Below, piece by piece: positions 1 to 8,115 of a stretch of DNA of 55,465 nucleotides. Under the pieces are notes generated by a model that saw only the letters and a program-made list of their open reading frames with translations, did not search any database and had not been told where the DNA came from. The position numbers were made by a program, and so were the translations under genes. Each line of letters opens with the position of its first letter. Positions within the stretch are counted from its first letter, which is position 1. Source of the DNA: an uncultured Bacteroidales bacterium (GTDB taxonomy: Bacteria > Bacteroidota > Bacteroidia > Bacteroidales > P3); contig CALDHX010000017.1 of assembly GCA_937901525.1 (NCBI GenBank), forward strand, positions 1-55,465, written 5' to 3'.

Positions 1-1626
1 TCCTATATAATTCCAATTATTTTCTCTGTTGATAGCTTCTACTTCAACGATTCCTTCAATATTTGTTGCAGTTTTATTTATCAATTCTCCACCTTGTGCT
101 ATTCTTAATATGCCTTCATTAATTACTTCTATTTTACTATCTTCTGTTATTTCAAAAACAGAATTTAACGTTTTAACTTCCCATTCTTCTATCTTATGAT
201 AAATCTTTTGCCAAGTAGCATTGCCCCAATTTGCAGAATAACCATTTGCCCCAAAAGGAACTGTAAGACTTCTGTCGCTTGAAGGGCTATAAAAAGCACC
301 GCCACCAACCAAAGGAGCTGTTTCTGCAAGACAAATAACAGAATCTAAATTGTTGCAACCATTGAAAGCTGAATTTCCAATAGAAATGATACTATAAGGA
401 ATAGTAATAGTTGTTAAACTGTTACAATTTAAAAAAGCTGCCTCTCCAATAGAAGTAATACTTTCTGGAAATTCAATAGAGGTTAAACTACTGCAACCAT
501 AAAATGCTATATTTCCAATAGAAGTAACACTATAAGGAATATAAACGGAAGATAAATTGCTACAATTATAAAAAGCTGCATCTTCAATAGAAGTAATATT
601 ATATGGAATATCAATAGAGGTTAAACTACTGCAACCACAAAACATAGAATTGCTAATAGAAGTAATGCTATTAGGAAGGTTTACAGAAGATAAACTACTG
701 CAATAATTGAACGCAAATTGACCAATAGAAGTAACGCTATTAGGAATGTTTACAGAAGTTAAATTATTGCAATGATTAAATGCAAATTGATCAATAGAAA
801 TAACGCTATTTGGAATAGTAACAGAAGTAATACTACTATTACTAAACGCATAATGAGCAATAGAGGTAATGCCATTAGGAATTGTGATAGAAGTTAAATT
901 ATTGCAATGATTAAATGCATAACTTCCAATAGAAGTAACACTATATATTATTCCATTATATTTTATGTGTGAAGGAATATTAACTTGTGTTGCAGAAGTT
1001 TCGCAATCTGCTACTTTCATTGTGCGATTTGCTTCACTTTCTATTGCAAAAGTTAAAGGCGATAATGTTAAACTATTTCCTAAATCAACAATTGCTTGAA
1101 CGCTTGCCCAATTTGTAGCATTTTGCCAAGAAGAATAATCACTTTCATAAGGAATTGTTAAGGTTTTATTGTTTAAAGTACCTGAAAAAGTATAATCATT
1201 AATTGTAGGAGCAACGTCTGCAAGGCAAATAATAGAAGTTAAGTTGTCGCAATTATAAAAAGTCCACCTGCCAAGTTCAACAACGCTACTAGGAATAGTA
1301 ATTGTTGTTAAATTATTGCATTCTTCAAATGCTCCAAAGTTATCACTTGATGTTCCTATTGCAGTAACGGTATTTGGAATTGTAATAGAAGTTAGGTTAG
1401 TTTTATAGTAAAATGAATTTCCTTTTATGAATGTTACAGAGTATGTGTTTTCTTCATATTCTACTGTCGCAGGAATATTAACAAAGGAGGCATTTCCGTT
1501 GTATTTTGTTAATTCTACTTGATTTGTTCCTATTACATTATAAGTAATATCGTCTATTGTAAAGCTTTGTGCTAAAAGAATGTTTGTAAATAATAAGATG
1601 TTAAAAAAGAATAAAAATCTCTTCAT
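1..1626 (-). CDS. BspA-like leucine-rich-repeat surface protein, C-terminus cut by window edge
   Basis: The minus strand is open for 542 codons from the ATG at 1626 to base 1, so the gene continues outside the window. It begins with a signal peptide (MKRFLFFFNILLFTNILLAQ). It then carries two blocks of BspA/LRR_5 repeats of about 23 residues with the pattern xxLTSITIPNSVTSIGxxAF. One is a short block near nt 1210-1450. The other is a longer block of about nine repeats at nt 343-960, seen as a 69-bp DNA periodicity. The stretch between the blocks and the tail (nt 1-300) are not repeats; a T9SS sorting domain would be expected beyond base 1 but is not visible. LRR_5 proteins are usually secreted adhesins or binding proteins; the ligand here is unknown. 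A promoter lies at 1661-1691. Family call sure, function not. Confidence 0.88.
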   Translation of the reverse strand, partial: MKRFLFFFNILLFTNILLAQSFTIDDITYNVIGTNQVELTKYNGNASFVNIPATVEYEENTYSVTFIKGNSFYYKTNLTSITIPNTVTAIGTSSDNFGAFEECNNLTTITIPSSVVELGRWTFYNCDNLTSIICLADVAPTINDYTFSGTLNNKTLTIPYESDYSSWQNATNWASVQAIVDLGNSLTLSPLTFAIESEANRTMKVADCETSATQVNIPSHIKYNGIIYSVTSIGSYAFNHCNNLTSITIPNGITSIAHYAFSNSSITSVTIPNSVISIDQFAFNHCNNLTSVNIPNSVTSIGQFAFNYCSSLSSVNLPNSITSISNSMFCGCSSLTSIDIPYNITSIEDAAFYNCSNLSSVYIPYSVTSIGNIAFYGCSSLTSIEFPESITSIGEAAFLNCNSLTTITIPYSIISIGNSAFNGCNNLDSVICLAETAPLVGGGAFYSPSSDRSLTVPFGANGYSANWGNATWQKIYHKIEEWEVKTLNSVFEITEDSKIEVINEGILRIAQGGELINKTATNIEGIVEVEAINRENNWNYIG

Positions 1627-1660
1627 TTTTTATGTGTGTTTATTGTTAAAAATCAACTTG

Positions 1661-1691
1661 CAAAAGTACGTAATAATTAAGTGTTTGCAAA
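1661..1691 (-). promoter_or_regulatory. Promoter of the BspA-like gene
   Basis: On the minus strand, a TTTG -33 element (1691-1688), 19 nt, then TACTTTTG (1668-1661), matching the Bacteroidota TTTG / TAnnTTTG consensus. The leader to the ATG at 1626 is about 34 nt. Confidence 0.6.
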
Positions 1692-1697
1692 ATTTTT

Positions 1698-1804
1698 CTT
1701 GTTTTTTTGAAATTACTTCAAAGAAGTAGAGCTTCTACCTTAAAGAAGTAGAGGCTCTACCTCAAAGAAGTATTTTTCATTTTCTTGCAATTTTCGTATC
1801 TTTG
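1698..1804. repeat. 21/22-bp phased repeat array A, with palindromic cores
   Basis: Five consecutive units begin at 1698 (CTTGT), 1719 (CAAAG), 1741 (TAAAG), 1763 (CAAAG) and 1784 (CTTGC), so the spacing is 21, 22, 22 and 21. Units 2 and 3 carry the hairpin-forming cores GTAGAGCTTCTAC and GTAGAGGCTCTAC. Read on the minus strand they match the unit at 54690 closely. The last unit ends in the -7 element TATCTTTG of the M49 peptidase gene, so the array occupies the space between two divergent promoters. Confidence 0.75.
1797..1804 (+). promoter_or_regulatory. -7 element of the M49 peptidase gene
   Basis: TATCTTTG, a perfect TAnnTTTG match, 27 nt before the ATG. No clear TTTG is seen at the -33 position; a T-run from repeat array A lies there instead. 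Confidence 0.55.
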
Positions 1805-1831
1805 CAAGCTTAAAACATAAATTATTTATCT

Positions 1832-3835
1832 ATGAAGAAAATTTTTAAAACAATGATGTTATTTACAGCTGCTTTGACTGCGGTTTCTTGCGGTGAGAAA
1901 GAGCAAAAGCAAACAGAGTTTGACTACAATGTAGAAAGTTTTGCAGATATTCAAATCTTGCGTTACAAAGTTGATGGCTTTGATGAATTGAGCCTTAAAC
2001 AAAAAACCTTCATTTATTATTTGAATGAGGCTGCTCTTTGGGGAAGAGATATTCTTTTTGACCAAAACGGACGCTACAATCTTGAAATTCGTAGAATGTT
2101 AGAAGACTTTTATCAAAATTATAAAGGAGATAGAGAAGATAAAAACTTCAAAGGCGTAGAGGAATACTTGAAACGTGTTTGGTTTAGCAACGGTATTCAT
2201 CATCATTACGGAAGTGATAAATTTGTTCCTAAGTTTGAGCGTCAATGGTTCGTAGAACAAACAAAATGTAGCGAAGAAATTGCAGAGGTAATCTTCAATC
2301 CAGAGGTTATGGCTAAGAAAATATCTCTTGCAGAAGGCGTTGATTTGTTGCTTGCAAGTGCTTGCAATTACTATCAAGGCGTTACACAAGAAGAAGCCGA
2401 AGCATTCTATGCAGAAATGAAAGCAAAGGGCGATCAAGCTAAGCCTGTAATGTATGGAATGAACTCAACACTTGTAAAAGGCAAAGATGGAAAAATCTAT
2501 GAAGACGTTTGGAAAGTAGGAGGTAAGTATGGACAAGCAATAAGCAAGATAGTAGAAAACTTAAAGCTTGCACGCCCTTACGCAGAAGATGCAAAACAAC
2601 AACAAGTTATTGATTTGCTTATTTCTTTCTATGAAACAGGTGATTTGAAAACATTTGACGAGTACAGCATTGCTTGGGTTGAAAACACTGAACCTAATGT
2701 TGATTTTGTAAATGGTTTCATTGAATCATACGGAGACCCTCTTGGAATGAAAGCATCTTGGGAAAGTATAGTTAATTTCAAAGATATAGAAGCAACAAAG
2801 CGTGCAGAACAATTAAGTATCAACGCTCAATGGTTTGAAGATAATTCTCCTGTTGCAAAAGAGTTTAAGAAAGAAAAAGTAAAAGGCGTTTCAGCAAAAG
2901 TTATCAGTGCATCTATTCTTGGAGGCGACCTTTTCCCTTCAACAGCCATAGGAATAAATCTACCAAACAGCAATTGGGTTAGAGCAGAGCACGGAAGCAA
3001 GTCTGTAACTATTGCAAACCTTACAGAAGCCTACGCTCAAGCATCTAATGGCAGCGGAATGTTGGAAGAATTTGCTTTTGGAAAAGAAGAAATCGAGATT
3101 ATAAAGAAATATGGTCAATTCACAGACGACTTACACACCGATTTACACGAATGTCTTGGTCATGGAAGCGGAAAACTCTTGCCGGGAGTTGATCCGGAAG
3201 CCTTAAAAGCATACGGAAGCACGATTGAAGAAGCAAGAGCTGACCTTTTTGCACTTTATTACCTTGCAGACGCAAAATTAGTTGAATTAGGATTATTACC
3301 AGATGCAGAAGCATATAAAGCAAGCTATATTTCACAAATGCAAAACGGACTTTTAACACAAGTAGTTCGCATAAAACTTGGCGATCAAATAGAAGAATCT
3401 CACATGAGAGACAGAGCTTTGATAGCAAGATGGGCATTTGAAAAAGGAAAAGGAGCAGCAAAAGACGGAAAAGACGTAATTGAAATGGTTAAACGTGAGG
3501 GAGAAACCTTTGTAAAGATAAACGACTATGAAATGTTGCGTAATTTGTTCGGACAACTCTTGGCAGAAATCCAAAGAATCAAATCAACAGGCGACTACAA
3601 CGCAGCAAGAGATTTGGTAGAGAACTATGCAGTGAAGATAGACCCTGAATTACACAAAGAAATCTTAGATAGATACCAAAAACTCAACATTGCACCATAC
3701 AAAGGCTTTGTAAACCCTGTTTATACAGCAGTAAAAGACAAAGATGGTAAGATAACAGATGTAACAATCTCATACGAAGAAGGATACACTCAGCAAATGC
3801 TAAGATATTCCAAAGATTACAGCCCATTGAAATAA
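1832..3835 (+). CDS. Dipeptidyl-peptidase III family (M49) lipoprotein
   Basis: This is a 667-residue zinc peptidase expected to remove N-terminal dipeptides from oligopeptides. It has a lipoprotein signal with lipobox AVSC (residues 17-20), so it is probably anchored in the envelope. The M49 signature HEXXGH is H439-ECLG-H444, with E440 as catalytic base; the second motif EEARAD at 466-471 supplies the third zinc ligand, probably E467. Length agrees with bacterial DPP III. It is a single-gene unit: promoter -7 at 1797-1804, bidirectional terminator at 3849-3892. Bacteroidota with peptide-based nutrition commonly carry such enzymes; physiological substrates cannot be read from sequence. Confidence 0.92.
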   Translation: MKKIFKTMMLFTAALTAVSCGEKEQKQTEFDYNVESFADIQILRYKVDGFDELSLKQKTFIYYLNEAALWGRDILFDQNGRYNLEIRRMLEDFYQNYKGDREDKNFKGVEEYLKRVWFSNGIHHHYGSDKFVPKFERQWFVEQTKCSEEIAEVIFNPEVMAKKISLAEGVDLLLASACNYYQGVTQEEAEAFYAEMKAKGDQAKPVMYGMNSTLVKGKDGKIYEDVWKVGGKYGQAISKIVENLKLARPYAEDAKQQQVIDLLISFYETGDLKTFDEYSIAWVENTEPNVDFVNGFIESYGDPLGMKASWESIVNFKDIEATKRAEQLSINAQWFEDNSPVAKEFKKEKVKGVSAKVISASILGGDLFPSTAIGINLPNSNWVRAEHGSKSVTIANLTEAYAQASNGSGMLEEFAFGKEEIEIIKKYGQFTDDLHTDLHECLGHGSGKLLPGVDPEALKAYGSTIEEARADLFALYYLADAKLVELGLLPDAEAYKASYISQMQNGLLTQVVRIKLGDQIEESHMRDRALIARWAFEKGKGAAKDGKDVIEMVKREGETFVKINDYEMLRNLFGQLLAEIQRIKSTGDYNAARDLVENYAVKIDPELHKEILDRYQKLNIAPYKGFVNPVYTAVKDKDGKITDVTISYEEGYTQQMLRYSKDYSPLK

Positions 3836-3848
3836 GAAAAGGCTGAAC

Positions 3849-3892
3849 AAAAAAAAGAACTCGTGAGTTTTATTTCACGAGTTCTTTTTTTT
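3849..3892. terminator. Bidirectional rho-independent terminator
   Basis: Stem GAACTCGTGA / TCACGAGTTC flanked by an A-run on the left and a T-run on the right, so it can serve both the M49 gene (+) and the converging TonB-C gene (-), whose stop codon touches the T-run. Confidence 0.8.
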
Positions 3893-4304
3893 ATTCTTTA
3901 TCTTTTGGAAGTTCAAACTTGATTGGTAGGACGAATTGAAATCTTACGGGTTTTCCTCTTTGTTTTCCCGGTTTCCATTTCGGCATATTTTTTATCATTT
4001 CCACCGCTGCTTCTTCGCAACCGCCACCTATGCCTCGTAAAATTTTAACATTTGAAATTGAACCGTCTTTTTCAATAACAAATTGCACGAAAACTCTTCC
4101 TTCAATGCCTTTTTCTTTTGCAGCTTCGGGGTATTTGAGATTTTTTACAATGTAAGCATACATTGAATCCAAGCCTCCCGGAAATTCTGCTTGCTCTTCT
4201 ACAACGACAAACACTTCATCGTCTACGGAAACTTTCTTTTCTTCTTGACAAAACGCCATATTTGTCAAAAGAATTGCTGATAATAATAATGCTAATCTTT
4301 TCAT
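3891..4304 (-). CDS. Secreted TonB C-terminal domain protein
   Basis: 137 residues. A cleavable signal peptide (residues 1-19, ending AFCQ) is followed directly by a TonB_C domain (about 41-134). Typical features are EFPGG, YPEAAKEKGIEGRVFVQF, KDGSISNVKILRG and MPKWKPGKQRGKPVRF, which are common in Bacteroidota TonB-C proteins. Unlike true energy-transducing TonB it lacks a retained N-terminal membrane anchor and a proline-rich spacer, so it is likely periplasmic. A TonB-box-binding or regulatory role is inference. It sits alone between the terminator at 3849-3892 and the repeat array upstream; no TAnnTTTG element was found in front of it. Confidence 0.85.
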   Translation of the reverse strand: MKRLALLLSAILLTNMAFCQEEKKVSVDDEVFVVVEEQAEFPGGLDSMYAYIVKNLKYPEAAKEKGIEGRVFVQFVIEKDGSISNVKILRGIGGGCEEAAVEMIKNMPKWKPGKQRGKPVRFQFVLPIKFELPKDKE

Positions 4305-4330
4305 AATACTATTTTTTTTGTGATTGGATA

Positions 4331-4372
4331 AAAAAAGTCATAGAAATTACGAATTATTTCTATGACTTTTTA
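4331..4372 (-). terminator. Terminator of the TPR gene, built from repeat units
   Basis: Stem AAAAAGTCATAGAAAT pairing with ATTTCTATGACTTTTT around a short loop; on the minus strand it ends in a T-run. The two arms are the first two 21-nt units of repeat array F in inverted orientation. Confidence 0.65.
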
Positions 4373-4422
4373 AAATATTTCTTTGATTTTTTAAAATATT
4401 TCTTTGACTTATTGAAGGTTTT
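4339..4422. repeat. 21-bp phased repeat array F
   Basis: Units begin at 4339 (CATAG), 4360 (CTATG), 4381 (CTTTG) and 4402 (CTTTG), each exactly 21 nt apart. Units two and three agree at 19 of 21 positions. The last unit runs over the stop codon of the TPR gene (4409-4411), so the array touches coding sequence. Confidence 0.75.
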
Positions 4423-5107
4423 CTAAACGTGAAATATATTTTTCAATTTCTCTGTATTCTTGTGATGCAGGAAATTCTGTTTTTATTCTTTTGTAGCAGT
4501 TTAATGCTTCTACATTATTTTTTTGCATTTCGTAAACTTGTCCAAGTTTCAAAAGAACAAATGGAGTAGTCATTATGTTTTCTGATTTTATTGCGTCTTT
4601 GTAGTTGCTAATTGCTTTATCTAATTCTCCAAGCTCTACGTATGCGTCTGCTATCAATGCTTTTGTTTGTATTGATATGATTTTGTCTTCTCCTTTGTAA
4701 GCAGAAAGGTGTTCTATTGCTTTTTTGTATTCGCCTTGACGTAAATAAATGTTGCCAGCGTAATAGTTTGCAAGAGATCCTCCTTTTGTAGAACCATATT
4801 CTTCTATTATTGAAATCAATCCTGCGTGTTTACCATCTCCTTCAAGTGCTTTTTTGAAATCTTCTTGTTCAAAATACTTTTGTGCTGCGAATAATTCTTC
4901 TTGAACATTGTTTTCGCGTGGTGCTACTACGAAGTTTTGATACAAAAAGTAAGCTGCAATTCCAAGAACTACCACAGAGATTATGGCAATAATGATTTTT
5001 TTGTTCTTTTCTATGAACTTTTCTGAGTTAGAAACGATTTCTCCTACGTTTAAACTCTTATTTTCTTGTTCGTTTTCGTTGTTTACTTTGATGTTTTCTG
5101 TGCTCAT
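4409..5107 (-). CDS. Membrane-anchored tetratricopeptide-repeat protein
   Basis: 232 residues: a short hydrophilic N-terminus, one membrane segment (about 37-56), then TPR-like helices to the end (for example YYAGNIYLRQGEYKKAIEHL, ALIADAYVELGELDKAISNY, LLKLGQVYEMQKNNVEALNC). The topology, with a single N-terminal anchor and periplasmic TPRs, resembles YfgM, the SecYEG-associated chaperone adaptor. Function by homology is only a guess. Promoter: minus-strand TTG / 18 nt / TATCTTTG at 5136-5164. Terminator at 4331-4372. Confidence 0.8.
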   Translation of the reverse strand: MSTENIKVNNENEQENKSLNVGEIVSNSEKFIEKNKKIIIAIISVVVLGIAAYFLYQNFVVAPRENNVQEELFAAQKYFEQEDFKKALEGDGKHAGLISIIEEYGSTKGGSLANYYAGNIYLRQGEYKKAIEHLSAYKGEDKIISIQTKALIADAYVELGELDKAISNYKDAIKSENIMTTPFVLLKLGQVYEMQKNNVEALNCYKRIKTEFPASQEYREIEKYISRLENLQ

Positions 5108-5135
5108 TATATTTTGTTTTTAATTTTTCAGACTG

Positions 5136-5164
5136 CAAAGATACATTTTTCTTGTAAAAAACAA
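5136..5164 (-). promoter_or_regulatory. Promoter of the TPR gene
   Basis: Minus-strand TTG (5164-5162), 18 nt, TATCTTTG (5143-5136); 28 nt ahead of the ATG at 5107. Confidence 0.6.
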
Positions 5165-5258
5165 GGCATATTGTAAGGAAAACTTTAAATAAAATTGTTT
5201 GGCTTGCTTTTAAAAAACATAGTTTTGTTCTTTTAGAATATATTTTTTTATCAAAAAG

Positions 5259-5289
5259 TTTGTTGATTATGAATTTATTGTTATCTTTG
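5259..5289 (+). promoter_or_regulatory. Promoter of the DHOD-like gene
   Basis: TTTG at 5259-5262, 19 nt, TATCTTTG at 5282-5289, 23 nt before the ATG at 5313. Near-perfect Bacteroidota consensus. Confidence 0.7.
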
Positions 5290-5312
5290 CTCATCTAAAA
5301 ATAGAAAATACT

Positions 5313-6296
5313 ATGAATATAGAGACTAAATTTATGGGTTTAAACATTAAAAGCCCAATTGTAGTTGGTAGTTGTGGATTAACTTCCAATATAGATACTT
5401 TAAAAAAAATAGAACAAGCAGGTGCAGGTGCTGTGATTTTGAAATCAGTGTTTGAAGAACAGATTCTGCAAGAAATGTCAAGTAATTATTCTCAATCAAA
5501 TATGCTTGAATATGCTGATGAAACCTATGATTATATTGTAGCGCACACCGAGAAACAATCTTTGGCAAAATATATTAGTTTAATAAAGTCTGCAAAAGAA
5601 GCAGTTTCGATTCCGATTATTGCAAGCGTTAATTGTGTTTCGGCTTCTCAATGGATAAATCTTACAAGCCGTATAGAGCAAGCAGGAGCTGATGGTATTG
5701 AATTAAATATTCTTCTTTTACCATCGGATGTTAATATGACAACAGAAAAAATTGAGAAATTTTATGAGACAATCATAAAAGACGTAAAGAAAAATGTTAA
5801 AATACCTGTGTCAGTTAAGATATGTTCTTATTTTTCTTCACTTGCGAGATTTGCTCAAAAGCTTTCGTGGATGGGAATAGAAAATTTGAACATTTTTAAT
5901 CAGTTCTTTAAACAAGATATTAATATAGATACAATGACAATTGAGCCTGCGAATGTGTTTTCTTCACCAGGTAATTTGCATAGAACAATAAGATGGACTG
6001 CTATTCTTGCAAATGTTGTAAATTGTCCTATAACTTCTGGTGGTGGGGTGCATAAACCTCAAGATGTTATAAAACTTTTATTGGCTGGTGCAAATACTGT
6101 GCAAACTGTTTCTGCAATTTATGAGCAGGGTACAGAATTTATTGAAGAGTCTATTGCGTTTTTGAAAGAATGGATGCAAAAAAATAATTTTGAAACCTTA
6201 GATGATTTTAGAGGAAAACTTGCTGTTGAAAAAAATAATGAAAGTTCAGCATTCCTAAGGGTTCAATTTATGAAGTATTTTGCTGGAATCAAATAA
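5313..6296 (+). CDS. Dihydroorotate dehydrogenase-like FMN protein
   Basis: 327-residue TIM-barrel protein of the DHOD-like subfamily. The N-terminus (LNIKSPIVVGSCGLTSN), the lysine-bearing core (IPVSVKICSYFSSLARFAQK) and the phosphate-binding GGGVHKPQDVIKLLLAGANT indicate FMN binding. In true class 1 DHODs the strand IELN is followed by SCPN, which contains the catalytic base. Here the same place reads IELNILLLPSD, so the catalytic Cys/Ser is absent and the protein is probably not PyrD. The subfamily is widespread but its reaction is not known to me. It is first in a two-gene unit with the four-helix-bundle gene 36 nt downstream. Confidence 0.82.
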   Translation: MNIETKFMGLNIKSPIVVGSCGLTSNIDTLKKIEQAGAGAVILKSVFEEQILQEMSSNYSQSNMLEYADETYDYIVAHTEKQSLAKYISLIKSAKEAVSIPIIASVNCVSASQWINLTSRIEQAGADGIELNILLLPSDVNMTTEKIEKFYETIIKDVKKNVKIPVSVKICSYFSSLARFAQKLSWMGIENLNIFNQFFKQDINIDTMTIEPANVFSSPGNLHRTIRWTAILANVVNCPITSGGGVHKPQDVIKLLLAGANTVQTVSAIYEQGTEFIEESIAFLKEWMQKNNFETLDDFRGKLAVEKNNESSAFLRVQFMKYFAGIK

Positions 6297-6332
6297 ATAA
6301 AAATATAGAAATCTAACTAAAATAATGTTGTT

Positions 6333-6800
6333 ATGGAAAAACAAATCAACTCAAACAGCTTTTTCAGATTTGAAGATTTAAGAGTTTATCACAAATCTTT
6401 GGATTATGTTAATTGGTTGCTTAATCAAAATTGTCAATTAAATGGAATGGATGCAGATTTGGTGTTTAAGCCACTTGTTAATTCAGCAAGCAGAGTGTCT
6501 TTGAATATTGCAGAAGGCTCATCTCGTCATAAAACTCAATTAATTCAATTTTTGAAAGATGCAAAAGCTGCAATTAGAGAATGCGTTGTCTATACTGCAA
6601 TTGCATTTAAAAAAGGAGTCTTTTCACAAGAGCAAAATGATGCTTCGGTTGAGGTTTTAATGGAAATGACAAAAATGTTGGGAGCTATGATTGCTTCTTT
6701 ACAAAAATCTGTTGCAAATAGAACTTCTAATGTGGAAAAAACTCAAAAAACAGAAACAGAAGATGAATTTATGTCAGAAAATTTCTCTTTTGAGTATTAA
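6333..6800 (+). CDS. Four-helix-bundle protein (23S rRNA intervening-sequence protein family)
   Basis: 155 residues. It begins RFEDLRVYHKSLDYVNWLLN and contains ASRVSLNIAEGSSRHK and FLKDAKAAIRECVVYTAIA, the hallmarks of the S23/TIGR02436 four-helix-bundle family. Homologues are encoded in 23S rRNA intervening sequences or stand alone in genomes, and some serve as Avd accessory proteins of diversity-generating retroelements. No reverse transcriptase or rRNA is near, so this is a stand-alone copy. The C-terminal 40 residues (ANRTSNVEKTQKTETEDEF) are hydrophilic and probably disordered. Role unknown; likely co-transcribed with the DHOD-like gene and ended by the terminator at 6817-6857. Confidence 0.85.
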   Translation: MEKQINSNSFFRFEDLRVYHKSLDYVNWLLNQNCQLNGMDADLVFKPLVNSASRVSLNIAEGSSRHKTQLIQFLKDAKAAIRECVVYTAIAFKKGVFSQEQNDASVEVLMEMTKMLGAMIASLQKSVANRTSNVEKTQKTETEDEFMSENFSFEY

Positions 6801-6816
6801 AAATAGGTTTTAAAGG

Positions 6817-6857
6817 AAAAAGCGAGTTTTATTTTTATGTAAAACTCGCTTTTTTTT
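6817..6857 (+). terminator. Rho-independent terminator
   Basis: Stem AAAAAGCGAGTTTTA (6817-6831) / TAAAACTCGCTTTTT (6840-6854) with an 8-nt loop and a T-run. Confidence 0.8.
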
Positions 6858-6889
6858 GCATTATAGAGGTGTTTTATTGAAATTTGTCG

Positions 6890-6897
6890 TACTTTTG
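6890..6897 (+). promoter_or_regulatory. -7 element of the holB operon
   Basis: TACTTTTG, 24 nt before the ATG at 6922; no good -33 TTTG at the expected distance. Confidence 0.45.
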
Positions 6898-6921
6898 TAA
6901 GTTAAAAATAGTGTAGTTGTT

Positions 6922-8085
6922 ATGCAATTTGAGCAAGTAGTAGGACAAAGAAATTTAATCAACACATTGATTGATGTTGTTTTAAATAATAGGATTAGCC
7001 ATGCACAATTATTTTTAGGTAGTGCAGGTTATGGCGGTTTTGCTTTGGCATTAGCTTATGCTCAGTTTGTTAGTTGTACTAATAAAAAGATTTTTGAAAA
7101 TGTTAAGCAAGGAGATTTAAAGGCAGATTCGTGTGGAAAATGTCCTTCTTGCTTAAAATATCAAAAACTTTCACATCCCGATTTGTTTTTTACCTTTCCA
7201 AATACTACTACTAAGTCTGTTGAAAAAAATAATGAGAGTTTAAGTTTTATTGATTGTTTTAGAAATTATGTTTTGTCAAATAATGCTTATATAGATTTGG
7301 AATCTTGGTATCAAGAACTTGGGGTAGATAATAAACAAGGTGCAATAAATGTTAGAGATGCAAATACTATAATCAAGAATTTGACTCTTAAAACTTACGA
7401 GTCGAAATATAAGATAAATATTATTTGGGGCGTCGATAAATTGCAAATAGATGCTGCAAATAAGATTCTGAAAATTTTGGAAGAACCTTATGAAAATACT
7501 CTTTTCCTTTTGGTTGCTGAAAATAGTGAGGCATTGCTTCCTACTATTCTTTCAAGAACACAATTAATTAAGGTGCATCCAATTGAGAATGTGGATTTGG
7601 AAAACTATTTATTGAATAATGGTTTTGAAAATATAGAGAAAACTCTCTCTTATGCTGAGGGTAGTTTGATAAAGGCTATTTCTTCTAATGAAGATGATAA
7701 AGCAGAATTTAGAAAGTTGTTTATTCAATTTAATAGGTTGGCTTTTGCTTATAATTCTTCTTTGGGAGAAATTTCAAAGTTAGTGGAAAAGATTTCTAAA
7801 ATGGGACGAGAAGAATTGAAAGTATATTTAAATTATACTTTGGAATTGTATAGAGAATGTTTTCAGTATGGAGAAATGAAAATTGATAGGCTTTGTAATT
7901 TTTCTGAGCAGGAAGAGGATTTTAAAGCTAACTTTTCAAAGTTTATTGTGCCAAGGAATATTTTAGGTATTTATAATTTAACACAAAAAGCTATATTAGA
8001 AATTATGCGAAATGGAAATGCTAAAATGATATTTACATCTTTGGCTTTAAATATTGGGAAATTGATAAAGAATAATACTAAATAA
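6922..8085 (+). CDS. holB: DNA polymerase III delta' subunit
   Basis: 387-residue clamp-loader subunit. The N-terminus FEQVVGQRNLINTLIDVVLNN is the delta'/gamma start. The P-loop position (GSAGYGGF, 33-40) lacks GKT, as expected for non-ATPase delta'. Zinc ligands are C52, C71, C74 and C77 (the last three in CGKCPSC). KILEEPYENTLFLLVAENSEALLPTILSRTQ matches the sensor-1/SRC region of the AAA+ module. It works in the cytoplasm loading the beta clamp. First gene of holB-ricT-gldH-mrcA, with 30 nt to ricT, an order conserved in many Bacteroidota. Confidence 0.9.
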   Translation: MQFEQVVGQRNLINTLIDVVLNNRISHAQLFLGSAGYGGFALALAYAQFVSCTNKKIFENVKQGDLKADSCGKCPSCLKYQKLSHPDLFFTFPNTTTKSVEKNNESLSFIDCFRNYVLSNNAYIDLESWYQELGVDNKQGAINVRDANTIIKNLTLKTYESKYKINIIWGVDKLQIDAANKILKILEEPYENTLFLLVAENSEALLPTILSRTQLIKVHPIENVDLENYLLNNGFENIEKTLSYAEGSLIKAISSNEDDKAEFRKLFIQFNRLAFAYNSSLGEISKLVEKISKMGREELKVYLNYTLELYRECFQYGEMKIDRLCNFSEQEEDFKANFSKFIVPRNILGIYNLTQKAILEIMRNGNAKMIFTSLALNIGKLIKNNTK

Positions 8086-8115
8086 AATAATATATAACTC
8101 AGTTGTTTTTATAAT

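Noticed and set aside
1719..1783. Regular 22-nt palindromic repeats that could be read as a CRISPR array
   Set aside because: The repeats are directly adjacent with no unique spacers and there are no cas genes; the same holds at 54690-54775.
5347..5568. Antisense ORFs overlapping recognised genes (for example 5347-5568 and 10275-10574 on the minus strand)
   Set aside because: They lie opposite well-supported genes, have no promoter or family motif and are expected by chance in this AT-rich sequence.
6333..6800. Avd-type accessory protein of a diversity-generating retroelement
   Set aside because: The four-helix-bundle family fits, but there is no reverse transcriptase, template repeat or variable repeat nearby, and no 23S rRNA gene.
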